DNA of 64,000 nucleotides from Topomyia yanbarensis. Its lineage: Eukaryota > Arthropoda > Insecta > Diptera > Culicidae. This document shows positions 48,789 through 60,242 of the stretch, piece after piece (position 1 is the first letter of the stretch; the number at the start of each line of letters is the position of its first letter). Below the pieces are notes generated by a model. It ran no database searches. It had not been told where the DNA came from and was given only the letters and a program-made list of their open reading frames with translations. The stretch spans positions 1 to 64,000 of the forward strand of contig NW_026683312.1 in NCBI RefSeq assembly GCF_030247195.1, written 5' to 3'. Position numbers and translations under genes: made by a program.

Positions 48789-51700
48789 TCATTCTGCAAA
48801 CGTCAGAGAAGTTATTCTTCGAACATCGCAGAAGTTTTCCTACGAATTTCAGAGACGTTTTCTACGAACTTCAAAGAAGATTTTTATGAACTTCAAAAAC
48901 TTTTTAGACATACTACAAAGAAGTTTTCTGCGAATTGAAGAAAAAAAGTTTTCTACGAACTGCAAAGAAGTTTTTTATGAATTTCAAAGAAGTTTTCTGC
49001 AAACTGTAAAAAAGTTTTCTACGAGCTACGAACAAATTTTCTATGAACTACAGAGACGTTTCCAACGAACTTCCAAAGTTTTCTATGAACTTCAAAGAAG
49101 TTTTCAGTGGATTTCAAAGACGATTTCTACGGACTGCAAAGAAGTTTCCTATGAATTTCAGGGATGTTTCCAACGAACTTTAAAAAAAATTTCTATGAAC
49201 TTCAACGAAGTTTTCTACGAACTTTAAAGAAGTTTTCTGCCAACTTCAAAGAAGTTTTCTGCCAACTTCAAATAAGTTTTCTACGAACTTGAAAGAAGTT
49301 TTCTACGAACTTCAAAGAAGTATTTTGCCAACTTCAAAAAAGTTTTCTACGAACTTCGAAAAAGCTTTCTACGAATTACAGAGACGTTTTCAACGAAGTT
49401 CAAAAGTTTTCTATGAAATTCAAAGAAGTGCTCTGCTGATTTCAAACACGATTTCTACGGACTGTAAAGAAGTTTCCTAACTTCAATTCTGCAAACTTCA
49501 AAAAAGTTTTTTGCGAACTGCAAAAAAGTTTTCAACGAACTTCGAAAAAGTTTCGTAAGAATTACAAAGACGTTTTCAACGAATTTCAAAAGTTCTCTAT
49601 GAACATCAAAGAAGTTTTCTGCGGATTGCAAACACGATTTCTACGGATAACAAAGACGTTTTCTATGAACATCAAAAACCAATTTCTACGAACTTTACAC
49701 AAATTTTCTGTGAATTTCAAAGAAGTTTTCTACGAACTTCGAAGAACTTTTTTACGAATTTCAGAGACGTCTCCAAAAAAATTGAAAGAAGTATTCTATA
49801 ACCTTCCAAGAAATTTTCTACGAAGCTATCTGCAATTTCAAAGTAGTTTTCTGCGAACTGCAAAAAGTGTTCTAGGAACTTCGAAGAAGTTTTCTACGAA
49901 TTTCAGAGACATTTTCAACTAACTTCAAAGAAGTTTTCTGTGAACTTCGAAGAAATTTTTTACGAATTTCAAAGACGATTTCTACGAACTTCAAAGAAGT
50001 TTACTATGAACTTTAAAGAGGTTTTGTACGAACTTTAAGGAAGTTTGACTTACTTACAAACTTCATAGAAATTTTCTGTGAATTTTAATGAAGTTGTCTA
50101 TGGACTGCAAAGAAGTTTACTACAAACGTCGGAGAAGTTTTCTACGAATTTCAGAGACATTTTCCACTAACTTCAAAAATGTTTTCTATGCACTTCAAAG
50201 AAGTTTTAAACGAATTTTAAAGATGTTTTCTACGAACTATAATGAAGTTTTCTATGTACTTCAATTAAGTTTTGTACGAACTTCAAAGAATTTCAGAGAT
50301 GTTTCCTACGAACGCCAAAGAAGTTTTCTGCGAACTTTGAAGATGTTTTCTACGAACTGCAATAAAGTTTTCTACGAATTTCGAAGAAGCTTAATACGAA
50401 TTTCAGAGACGTTGTCTACTATGAACGTCGAAATTTTCTACGAACTTCAAAGAAAAATCTATACAAATTTCAGATAGGTTTATCAAGAACATCAAAAAAG
50501 TTTTCTATGAACTTTAAAGAAGTTCTACGAATTTCGAAGAAGATTTCGGCAAATTCCAAACACGTTTACTACAAACCTCAAAGAAGTTTATAACGATCTT
50601 CAAAGCAGTTTCCTACGAACTACAAAGAAGTTTTCTGCAAACATCATAGAAATTTTTCAAGCAATTTTCTAAGAACTGCAAAGAAGTTTTTGTCGAACTT
50701 CGAAGAAGTTTTCTACGAACTTCAAAGAAGTTTTCTGCATTTTTTTCAAAATATTTCTGCGAATTGCAAAGATGTGTTCTATGAATTTCGAAGAAGTTTT
50801 CTACGAATTTCAAAGACATTTTCAAGACATCCAAGCCGTTTTCTTTTAACATCAAAGAAGTTTTTTACGCATTTCAAAGACGATTTCTACGAACTTTAAA
50901 GAAGTTTTTTATGAACTTCAAAAAGGTTTTCTACGAACTTCAAAAAAGTTTTTTGCAAACTTCAAAGAAATTTTCTATGAATTTCGAAGAAGTTTTCTAC
51001 GAATTGCACAAAAGTTTTCAACGAATTTCGAAGAAGTTTTGTGACACGTTTCCTACCAACTTCAAAGATGTTTTCTATGCACTTAAAAGAAGTTTTCTAC
51101 GAGCTTCAAAGAAATATTTCTATGAATTTCTGAGTCGTTTTCTATGAACTTAATAGTAGTTTTTACGAACTTCAAAAAAAGATTTCTACGAATTTCGGAG
51201 ACGTTTTCTTCGAGCTTCAAAGAGTTTTCTATGTACTGCAAAGAAGTTTTCTACGACCTTCAAAGAAGTTTTGTACGAATTTCAGAGACGTTTCCTACCA
51301 ACTTCAAAGAAGTTTTCTACGAACTTCAAAGAAAGATTTCTACGAATTTCGTAGACGTTTTCTACGAACTTCAAAGAAGTTTTATATGAACTTAAAAAAA
51401 GTTTTCTACGAACTTCAAAGAAAGATTTCTACGAATTTCGGAGACGTTTTCTTCGAACTTCAAAGAAGTTTTCTATGTACTGCCAAAAAGTTTTCTACGA
51501 ACTTCAATGAAGTTTTCTGCAAACTTCAAAGAAGTTTTCTGCGAACTGCAAAGAAGTTTTCTACGAATTTCGAAGCAATTTTCTACACATTTCAGAGACG
51601 TTTTCGACGAAACTTCAGGGAAGTTTCACGAACTTCAGCGTAGTTGTACGAACTTTTAAGAAGTTCCATGACCTTCAAAGAAGTTTTCTATGAATTAAAA

Positions 51701-53474
51701 AAGGTTTTTTACGAGCTTCAAAGAAGTTTTCTTGAAACTTCACAGAAGTTTTCTGTTAACAGCAAAAAAGTTTTCTACGAACTTCGAAGAAGTTTTCTAC
51801 GAATTTCTATAACGTTTTCTATGAACTTCAAAGAAATTTTCTGCAAACATCAAAGAAGTTTTCTGCGATTTGAAAAGAAGTTTTCTACGAGCTTCAAAGA
51901 AGTTTTCTACGAATTTCAGAGACGTTTTCTATTAACTTCAAACAAGCTTTCAATGAAATTCGAATAAGTTTTCTACGAATTTCCAAGACATTTTCTACGA
52001 ACTTCAAAGAAGTTTTCAGCAAACATCAAAGAAGTTTTCTGCAAACTGTAAAGAAACATCGAAGAAGTTTTATACGAATTTCATGGACAATTTCGACGAA
52101 ACTTCTGGGAAGTTCCACAAATTTCAGCGTAGTTCTACGAACTTTGAACAAGTTCCATGAACGTGAAAGAAGTTTTCTATAAACTAAAAAAGTTTTCTAC
52201 GAGCTTCAAAGAAGTTTTCTTGAATCTTCAAAGAAGTTTTCTGTTAACAGCAAAGAAATTTTCTACGAACTTCGAAGAAGCTTTCTACGAATTTCTAAGA
52301 CGTTTCCCACGAATTTCAAAAAAGTTTTCTGCAAACATCGAAGAAGTTTTCTACGATCTGGAAAGAAGTTTTTTACGAGTTTCAGAGACGTTTTCGACGA
52401 AACTTCTGGGAAGTTCCACAAATTCCAGCGTAGCTCTTCGAACTTTGAACAAGTTCCATGAACTACAAAGAAGTTTTCTACGAATGTTTTCTACTAACTT
52501 CAAAGAAGTTTTCTATGAATTTCAAAGAAGTTTTCTACGAACTTCGAAGAAGTTTTCTACAGATTTCAGAAACGTTTTCGACGAAACTTCAGAGAAGCTC
52601 CACGAACTTCAGTGTTTTCTTTGAACTAAAGAAGTTTTTTACGAGCTTCAAAGAAGTTTTCTTGAAACTTCAAAGCAGTTTTCTGTTAACAGCAAAGAAG
52701 TTTTCTACGAACTTCTAAGAAGTTTTCTGCAAACATCAAAGACGTTTTCTGCGATCTGGAAAGAAGTTTTCTACGAATTTCATAGCCGTTTTCGACGACA
52801 CTTCAGGGAAGTTCCACAAATTTCAGCGTAGCCCTGCGAACTTTGAACAAGTTCCATAAACTTCAAAGAAGTTTTCTACGAACGTTTTCTACTAACTTCA
52901 AAAAAGTTTTCTATGAATTTCGCAGAAGTTTTCTACGAACATCGTAGAAGTTTTCTACAAATTTCATAGACGTTTTCTACGACACTTCAGGGAAGTTCCA
53001 CAAAATTCAGCGTAGCCCTACGAACTTTGAGTTCCATGAACTTCAAAGAAGTTTTCTACGAACGTTTTCTACGAACTTCAAAGAAGTTTTCTATGAATTT
53101 CGTAGAAGTTTTCTATGAACTAAAGAAGATTTTACGAGCTTCAAAGAAGTTTTCTTGAAACTTCAAAGAAGTTTTCTGTTAACAGCAAAGCAGTTTTTCT
53201 ACGAACTTCGAAGAATTTTTCTACGAATTTCAGAGACGTTTTCTATTACTTTAAAGATGTTTTCAATGAAATTCGAAGAAGTTTTCTACGAACATCAAAG
53301 AAGGTTTCTACAAACATCAAAGATGTTTTCTACGAATTTCTAAGGCGTTTTCTACGAACTACAAGTTTCACAAATTTCACCGTAGCTCTACGAACTTTGA
53401 ACAAGTTCCATGAACTTTAAAGAATTTTCTATGAACTTTCTATGAACTTCAAAAAAGTTTTCTGTGGAATTTTC
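48789..53474 (+). repeat. 22-bp tandem array, subfamily B
   Basis: About 200 imperfect head-to-tail units with the core GAAGTTTTCTACGAACTTC followed by AAA. Common variants change ACTTCAAAG to ACTGCAAAG, ACTTCGAAG or ATTTCAGAGACG. In each unit GAA and TTC trimers alternate, with gaps of 3, 3, 1 and 3 bases. The consensus has no plus-strand stop in any of the three frames, so the array produces many 60-155 codon plus frames (for example 50088-50477 and 52157-52624) with a 22-residue period (KEVFYEL, QRSFLR, SKKFSTNF). They are interrupted at random and lack a common start, so I do not call them genes. On the minus strand one frame per unit has a TGA. Confidence 0.93.
51600..53400 (+). repeat. 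Higher-order repeat within array B (~440-490 bp)
   Basis: A marker reading TTGAAACTTC followed by AGAAGTTTTCTGTTAACAGC occurs at about 51732, 52220, 52662 and 53155. Another, GAAACTTCAGGGAAGTT or GACACTTCAGGGAAGTT, lies near 51618, 52097, 52403, 52796 and 52981. The blocks between are ordered alike. This indicates recent multi-unit duplication inside the older 22-bp array. Confidence 0.7.
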
Positions 53475-56400
53475 TATGGCGATGAGTTAAGTTGATAGAC
53501 TCAGGTGAAACGCCCAACTGCTAGCAAACAGAAGGCAAAAGATTCTTCATCTTTCAATTTTCATATCGTTAATTTTTCTGAGTCATTAATTTTTCGAAAA
53601 TAGCTAACAGCATCTGTAACGTAAAAATTTCAAACGTAGCCAGTTATCTTTTCTTAATTTATAGATGCTCTACAAACTCATAGAAACTCATGGAACTAAT
53701 TTGAATATGGTATTGAGTTCAAAGGATGGTTATAATAACCTAAGAGAACTCTGAAATGCAGGAGCCTCACTTTTTCCAGTATATATAGGACTAAAACCTT
53801 ATTTTTCCTTTAACTTGTTGGAGTCTTGAAACACGAAAAACCTATGTTGTTCAAGATTTGCGCTTCTCGAGCAGTGCTAGAAGCTTTTTCAATTTTTACC
53901 TTCCACAATTCATTTAGAATATTTACAATAGTCCAACTGCATGAAAAATGTAGCCGAAAACCGTCTTAACTGATAGGTTTGATTAGTTTTCAAAAATATT
54001 TTAAGACATCGATGATGTATCAAAATTTTTCATCGTTAACTAAAACTGTCCCTGGCAGCACTGATCGAATGGAATCCAATCAGATCAATTGCAATAATTG
54101 CAATTCAGCGGACAGTCCTAATAACTGTTTGTGCTCAAATGAGAGGTAACAGTCACAGTTATCAGCCTTACTTGTTTTGGTGTACAAATAATAATTAATC
54201 AGAAAGTTCTAGATGTTTGAAAACGTTGTTGTTTATGAACAACATGGGGGGTTAATTGAATGAATCAGACGGATTTTTTAATGAATATTCACTCCATTCA
54301 CCACCATTCGCATCATATTCCTTATCAGCAGTCAGAAAAGGGCTTCGAAATTCTGCAATTAAGCTTTCAACACTAAGAAGACTACCTTAGCGGTGATTAC
54401 GACTATAATTATCGACCTTTCAAAACAAACCAAATTAAAATCTGCGACTCCAAGCCAACAACTCCCAAGCAGCAGAAGAAAACGTATATCATTAAAAAAA
54501 TCAATCTATTTTCGCCATTCCCAAACCGCACTTCCGAATTAATTAAGACCGATGTTGGCATAGAAACCATCTCTCCTCTATCCTCGACTCGAAGTCGAGG
54601 GATTACAACCGCATTAATTCCAATTCCAACCAATAAATCTCGTTTATATGCGGAAGAATTCACGCCCCTCTCGTTCCCTCTTCAACAAATGGTTAATAAA
54701 GCACACTTCTGACTTTGTGTAGCACACGATATTTACTCCACTTCGTCTCGTACTGCCCTCTCTCTCTCTTGGCCAAAGTGTATTTTATACATACAAATAT
54801 GTGCGGACATCTGATACCTTCTCCGGCCAACCCGGAAGCAGCAAGCACAGGAGCAGCATTATAACGTTCTCAATTTATTACCGAAACGGATGTCGTTCAT
54901 TAAACATTAATTCATAACAAGTGGCTGTTGCTTCTTGCTACACGTTTACGTTTCTTCGTGTTCGCTCGAATATCGTGATGGTTCCCAGTCCACCCGCTTG
55001 GTGTACGGTGTGCTACGATGTAAGATGGTAGGGGTCAGCCCTGGGTTACAGTCCCCCCTGACCAAGCTTAAGGAGAACGTAGGCTCGGTCAATGAATGGG
55101 ACAAGAGCTGAAAAATTGTGGTGTTCTGTGGACAGGTAATGGCGAGGGATACTCACTTCTTGGTGTGTAGGGATAAATGAACATGTTTTATGTTGTGTTT
55201 TGTCGGATAATTTTTCTCCATCCTAGGAGAACTTGTTCAAAGGTAGAAAATGTCACTAGAGTGAACATCCCTACAGGAAAGATTTATTGCATATATTCAC
55301 CTTTTACGTCCCAAATATACATCGGTTAACGCCTTGAATCTCGGATGAGGATGAAGATGTCGATAGTAATGCTAATATCTTTGGATCGATCCATTTTCTA
55401 TGCTTTCACATGATGCTATAAATCCTGAAATAAATCGTAGAATAGATAAGGGATGAAGATTGTACGTGATGGCTGTACTTACTCCCATTACTCCCATAAA
55501 CATCTTCATTCAACCGATGAAAATAAATTCTCAAGTTGTGTTGGTTAAAATGAGACTACGATTGGAATACCAGAAGGCCAATTAATTATCCTACAACTGG
55601 AAATGTGAGAGAAATAAAACTCAGCATCAGAACTGAAAGATTACTAAACAACAGATTTACCTATACGCAATCACTAAACAGCCGATCATTCCAAATCCGG
55701 AAGCACTAACAATCATTCAAACTTCATTCTGGGGTCATACTTCAATTTCATGCCTGTAGCTCCCACACAAGGATTGACATATTTATGAACCCTGACAAGC
55801 GGGGTTAATCCCACTCTTGAACCGCTTGCACCACCGTGTTGACAAGCAGGTGCATACCCCATCCTGAACAATCACTTCGAATTAAATGGGCCAGCCTTCA
55901 TTGGAATCGTACAACCATTCATTGGCGTGAAACGATTAGCTGCCAGCAGGCTGAAACAATGCCACCGCTCACCATCGGGATGTTTGTAATATCTCACTCG
56001 CTTTCATACCCACAGACCGATCAGCCCTTTCGGACATCAAAGGAACCTAGCGTTCTAAATGCGGGACTGGCTAGCGTATTGTTACTCTTATGACAGGCGA
56101 GGAACGGTTCGATTGAATGGAATGGTGAGATGCAAGACGGATACAGGTGTGCACATTTTTTACTGTGTGTGAGTGCGGTTGTCATTTTTCTTTGATGAAG
56201 CCGAAAAAACAAGAGGATATGAAGAAGAAAAGCACCGACACCGACGACGGTGGATGATTGATGGTTAAGAACAAATCGACAAGAATTTCTGCGGTTGAGA
56301 TGAATATAGATTATCGCTTGATTGACTTTTGATGCTTGGCGGGAAATTGGTTGCCTAATGAGATTAATTTGTTGGCCGAATTGCGGATGGTGGAACGACT

Positions 56401-56524
56401 AATCGCTTTTTACGATTCAAGTGATTCGGGAAATTTGATTGTAATTTTGGAGCGTTGGTGGTATGGTAACAAATCACTTGAAGTTTGGGATCAATTTGTG
56501 GGTGGACTTCATAAAGACAGACGT
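53475..56524. other. No gene seen
   Basis: Mixed DNA with frames of 60-108 codons overlapping on opposite strands. A CT-rich tract (CTCTCTCTCTCTTGG) lies near 54760. Nothing here resembles a family I know. Possible introns or regulatory DNA of a neighbouring gene cannot be excluded. Confidence 0.4.
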
Positions 56525-57097
56525 TTTTGCCCTTCTCATATAGAAAGGTTATGTAATCGCTCCAAACATCGCCTTGTTAATCAAGGCCCAGAGGGCCGAG
56601 TCTCATATACCATTGGACTCAGTTGGATGAGATCGGGAAATGTCTGTTTGTGTATGTGGTAAATAATGTAACTTCTGATCTTTAGAAATGGCTGCACCGA
56701 TTGTCACACTTAGTCTCAAAAAGAAGGTGCAACCTTCCTGTTATTGATTTTTTTATCCATCAGACTTCCGGTTCCAGAGTTACGGGTTGAGAAGTGGCGC
56801 TGCACAGCAATTTTCCATATAAACTAGCACCACTATGCTATCAAAACTTATAACAATGAATGCATCCATTGTAACAAGTTTTGATATAATAGTGGTACCA
56901 GTTTATGTGTAAAATTGCTATGTGGTGCCACTTTTCAAACCATAACTCTGGAACCGGAATTCTAATTGACATAAAATTCAACATAAGCCGATGGGTTGGA
57001 TGTATCTGAGTATCTGAGATTAAGTTTGTGTAAATCGGTCCACCCATCTCTGAAAAATGAGTGATATTTCTGTCACATACACACAAACTCTGCTAAA
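56525..57097. mobile_element. Fold-back relative of the 4905-6300 element
   Basis: The left part (CCTTCTCATATAGAAAGG, then GGCCCAGAGGGCCGAGTCTC) corresponds to 4907-4975. From 56683 the sequence folds back: GAAATGGCTGCACCGATT is answered by AATCGGTCCACCCATCTC near 57035, and CATATAAACTAGCACCACTATG by its near complement near 56885. The centre is near 56867. The third hAT-type element interrupts it at 57106. Confidence 0.7.
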
Positions 57098-57374
57098 CCT
57101 CCAAACAGTGGCGTAGTAAGAAAATTTTTCGGGGGGGGGGGGGGTTATATGATTTTTTTTTGTATTTATACGAAAAAATGTTCAAAAACATTCTGAGCAG
57201 AAAAAAATGTTCAAAACCAACAACTCAGGGAACGGGTTTGGGTAGTCAAGGTAGGAAAGCTAGCTGTTGGTATAGCAGATTGTCCCTACGAGGACAATCT
57301 GGGCGGCAAACTTCAGACTGTCTAATTTACTGAGCCCTTCAGTTCCCTTGTGCAATTCAGTACCACTTCCTCGT

Positions 57375-58234
57375 TGAGCTTCCGACTGGTTCGCGAACTA
57401 CTCGGTCTAGTCCTTGACGATAGATCTAGCCTACTTCCGACGGCGATTGCGGTAGAGTAGGGCATCCGGTTTGCTGGAGCTCCGGCGCGACTGGTGGTGT
57501 ATCGTCGCGATCTACGCGGTCTCGTTCCCGGCGGTGAATCTGACTGTACGCTGACGGAGAGGTCCCAGACGAAAGAAGTTCTCCCGATACCGATTCTTAT
57601 TTGGTTTCAGTACTACAACTTCTTCAGCCCTTTGGGTCCGTGACCGGTGCCATTTAGCACCGCAACTCCTTTAAGCCCTTTAGTTCTCTTCTTGGGCCAT
57701 TTAGCACTACTTGATGATCCATTCAGCTCCTCGACTTGTTCGCGAACAACTTCGTCTATTCCCCGACGATGGACCTGACCTACTCCGACAGAGAATTCCC
57801 CAGCGAGAGAAGTTGTCTCGAGATCGAGCCAATCAGCTAGGTGTCGAGGTCAGTTCGGCGATTCTGGTGAAACAGGGTGTCCGGTGCACTGGTGCGCCGA
57901 TGACCCGCGACTAGTGGTGTCTCGTCGCTGTCTACTCAGTCTAGTCCCCAGCGGTGAATCTAGTTTACGCTAACGGAGAGTTCCCTGGCGAAAAAAGTTC
58001 TCCCAATATCGATTCTTCTTTGGTTTTCGCTATTTTTCTATCGGAACAACCGGTGGGGTGCCGTGGTTGGTCTGACGAATCCGCATGGAGCGTGACGTCC
58101 GGTTCGCTGGCGTTTCGACGACACTCGCTGCTCTGTTGCAGTCTACTCGACTAGTTCTCGGCGATGAATCTAGCTTATTCCAGCGGAGAGTTCCCTGGCG
58201 GTGATTGCTCTCCCGAAACCGTTGTTCGATGTCC
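57375..58234 (-). repeat. Degenerate ~200-bp tandem modules at the 3' side of the R1 relic
   Basis: The module GTCTACTC.., CCCAGCGGTGAATCTAG, CGGAGAGTTCCCTGGCG, GTTCTCCCAATATCG recurs with changes near 57387, 57509, 57729, 57927 and 58137. A further piece lies at 60251-60357, next to the other (5') side of the R1 relic. Since R1 is on the minus strand, these are likely 3' untranslated modules, now present at both sides. Short frames in them (66-68 codons) are not genes. Confidence 0.6.
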
Positions 58235-58264
58235 ATTCCGTTGTAAGACGGTCATGATCTACAT

Positions 58265-58489
58265 CAGCGGTTCTCAACCTTTTTCGTACCACGGACTCAC
58301 ACTGGGTTGCTGCGGGCCCCCATAGATAAACATCAATTTTGTATGCTATCAATATGTCAATTTCAATTTGTTAGGAAACATGACTTGAAATTTCGATATG
58401 CACTCGGAAAATATATTTTTCTTCGCGGACTCCCAGCAATGACTTCGCGGCCCCGTAGGGGTCCGCGGACCCCAGGTTGAGAATCACTG
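58265..58489. mobile_element. Short hAT MITE (225 bp)
   Basis: Ends CAGCGGTTCTCAACC and, complemented, CAGTGATTCTCAACC differ at two positions. ATCTACAT flanks both sides (58257-58264 and 58490-58497), a perfect 8-bp duplication. It lies within the R1-derived region. Confidence 0.9.
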
Positions 58490-58497
58490 ATCTACAT

Positions 58498-60242
58498 CAC
58501 ATCTATGTTTACTGCGTTCCACGTCTTTATGTCGCTTGTCATTCTGTAGGCTACATTATCCGGGTTGATGTCCGGTCCTCCCGTTTTAAGTAGCTCCCTG
58601 CAAGTCACCTCAAACCTCGGACATTCAAAGACTCTCCTCGGACATTCAAAGACTTCAAACCTCGGACATTAAAAGATGCTCTGGTGTCTTCTCGACGATC
58701 TCACACTCCAAGCACAGTGTTGACGTTGCGTACCCACACCGATGAAGATACTCCTTAAGCAGCCGTGGCTCGGTAGGAGCTGTTTCAGGTGGAAGGTCAT
58801 CTCTCCGTGCTTTCTATTGACCTACGCCGACAGGTTTGGATGGATGATCATTCCTGCTGCCACGTCACCATCGAATCGATTCTCATCATCTTCTTCTTGT
58901 TTCTGGCGTTTCATTGTTTGTAGCACTTGATATCCTCCGTCAGGGTAATGCAGATGGGGATAATCTCGGCGACAAGGCATACTGCCTCCGGTACGCAATC
59001 GCAACTCGTACGACCAGCAGGCGAAGCGTCCTGTTCAGCTTTTCGCGGTTTCATTGTCTCCGTCGCCGACACCTCCATTTCTTCAAGTGTCTCACCGTTA
59101 GTGACACATCGTCCACGAAACCAACGATTTTCACTTTCCTGGGAAGCCGCAGTGTTAAGACCCCATCGTACATCCCATTCCAAAGTGTTGGACAGAGAAT
59201 GGAGCCCTGAGGAACGCCCGCTGTGACTCGCATTGCCTATTGCCTGTTTGTTCGTCTGGTACAGCAGTGCTCTACTCTGGAAGTAGCTCTTCAAGATCTG
59301 GCTCATTCTTTTATGCCACGCTGCGGCATTGGTCTATTCGAGGCTGGATGGCTCGGTGACTTCCCACACTTTGGCAGCAACATCAGTTTCTGCACCTTCC
59401 TCATTTCGGAGATTACCATCATCTAAAGACTTCAGCAGTAGCATCCTGAATATGTCCGGATATGCCAGGATCGCAGCTTTCAGTGGCACGGTAGGTATTC
59501 CATCCGGACCGGGGGTTTTCTTTGATTTTAGTCACATCGACGCTTCTTTGAGCTCGTCGTTAGTCACTTGCCACACGGCTGTGTTACCTCCTTCTTCTTC
59601 GCCGTACGGTGTCGGTGACCAGGTAGTTGAATCGTGATTCGGGAAGAGACCCTCAACGATTATCTTTAGCTTGCCCGTGTATATTTCAGCTGATGTCGAC
59701 GGACCCTCGTCTTCGTCATGACGACTCAGTACGCGTCCCCCAGGGATTGGCGTTTAATTCACAGTACAGCTACTTATGGCAATTGGCTTGCTAAGCTTGA
59801 TCTCCCGTTTTAAAGAGTCCCTACCTGCTCGAAACGTCGCTTGCGCTCCTCTCTCACTCTCCGATCTTACGCTCTGAGCCCGCCTTCTGGATCTAAGACA
59901 AGCAGCGTGTAGCGTACTGAACTACTCATTTAACCCGTAAGCTGCGCGCCGTCTACTGCATGGCTCTAGTTTTCGTGGCATTGTAACGTCACAAGCCGTC
60001 ACAATCCTTCTTGTTGGATCAGCCGCATCAACGTACTTGATTTCGTTGTTCGCTGAAGTAACTCAACAAAGAGGTTTTCGTTGAAGGCTTTCGTCTTCCA
60101 CTTTAGCTTGCGGCCCGTCCTTCTTCGTGCTGCAGCAGGGTTCCATTGGCCGATGCGGTAGCGAATCGCCTGGTGGTCGCCATGGGGATACTTCTCTCAC
60201 ACTCTCCAGTCCATGTCCTCCGTCAGTCAAGGACTGCAGAAT
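58498..60242 (-). pseudogene. R1-clade LINE ORF2 relic
   Basis: On the minus strand, a linker block (ACDVTMPRKLEPCSRRRAAY, near 59995-59940; EREERKRRFEQVG near 59840) precedes the RT region: KTPGPDGIPTVPLKAAILAY (about 59515-59455) and AGVPQGSILCPTLWN (about 59223-59180), followed by VGFVDDVSLTV (about 59125-59095; both Asp of the YxDD-type motif kept). The C-terminal Cys/His block YLHRCGYATSTLCLECEIVE is near 58750, and CPRFEVTCRELLKTGGPD is near 58625-58570. Such a CxxC...H...C tail is characteristic of R1-type elements. Deletions, frameshifts and stops break it and the endonuclease is missing. It is not flanked by the 28S rDNA target that R1 of many insects uses. Confidence 0.88.

Noticed and set aside
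47567..53343. Protein genes encoded by the repeat (frames up to 169 codons)
   Set aside because: They follow from a 22-bp repeat with few stops, and end at random stops in different units. They have no shared start, signal or domain.
48789..53474. A canonical heat-shock element array
   Set aside because: The classical element needs a 2-base gap between GAA and TTC trimers. Here the gaps are 3, 3, 1 and 3 in every unit, so canonical phasing is absent.
47330..53474. A CRISPR array
   Set aside because: Repeats are adjacent and imperfect with no unique spacers, no cas genes are present, and the DNA is eukaryotic in character.
58498..60242. Site-specific R1 inserted in ribosomal DNA
   Set aside because: No 28S rRNA sequence is seen around it; the flanks are hAT-type ends.
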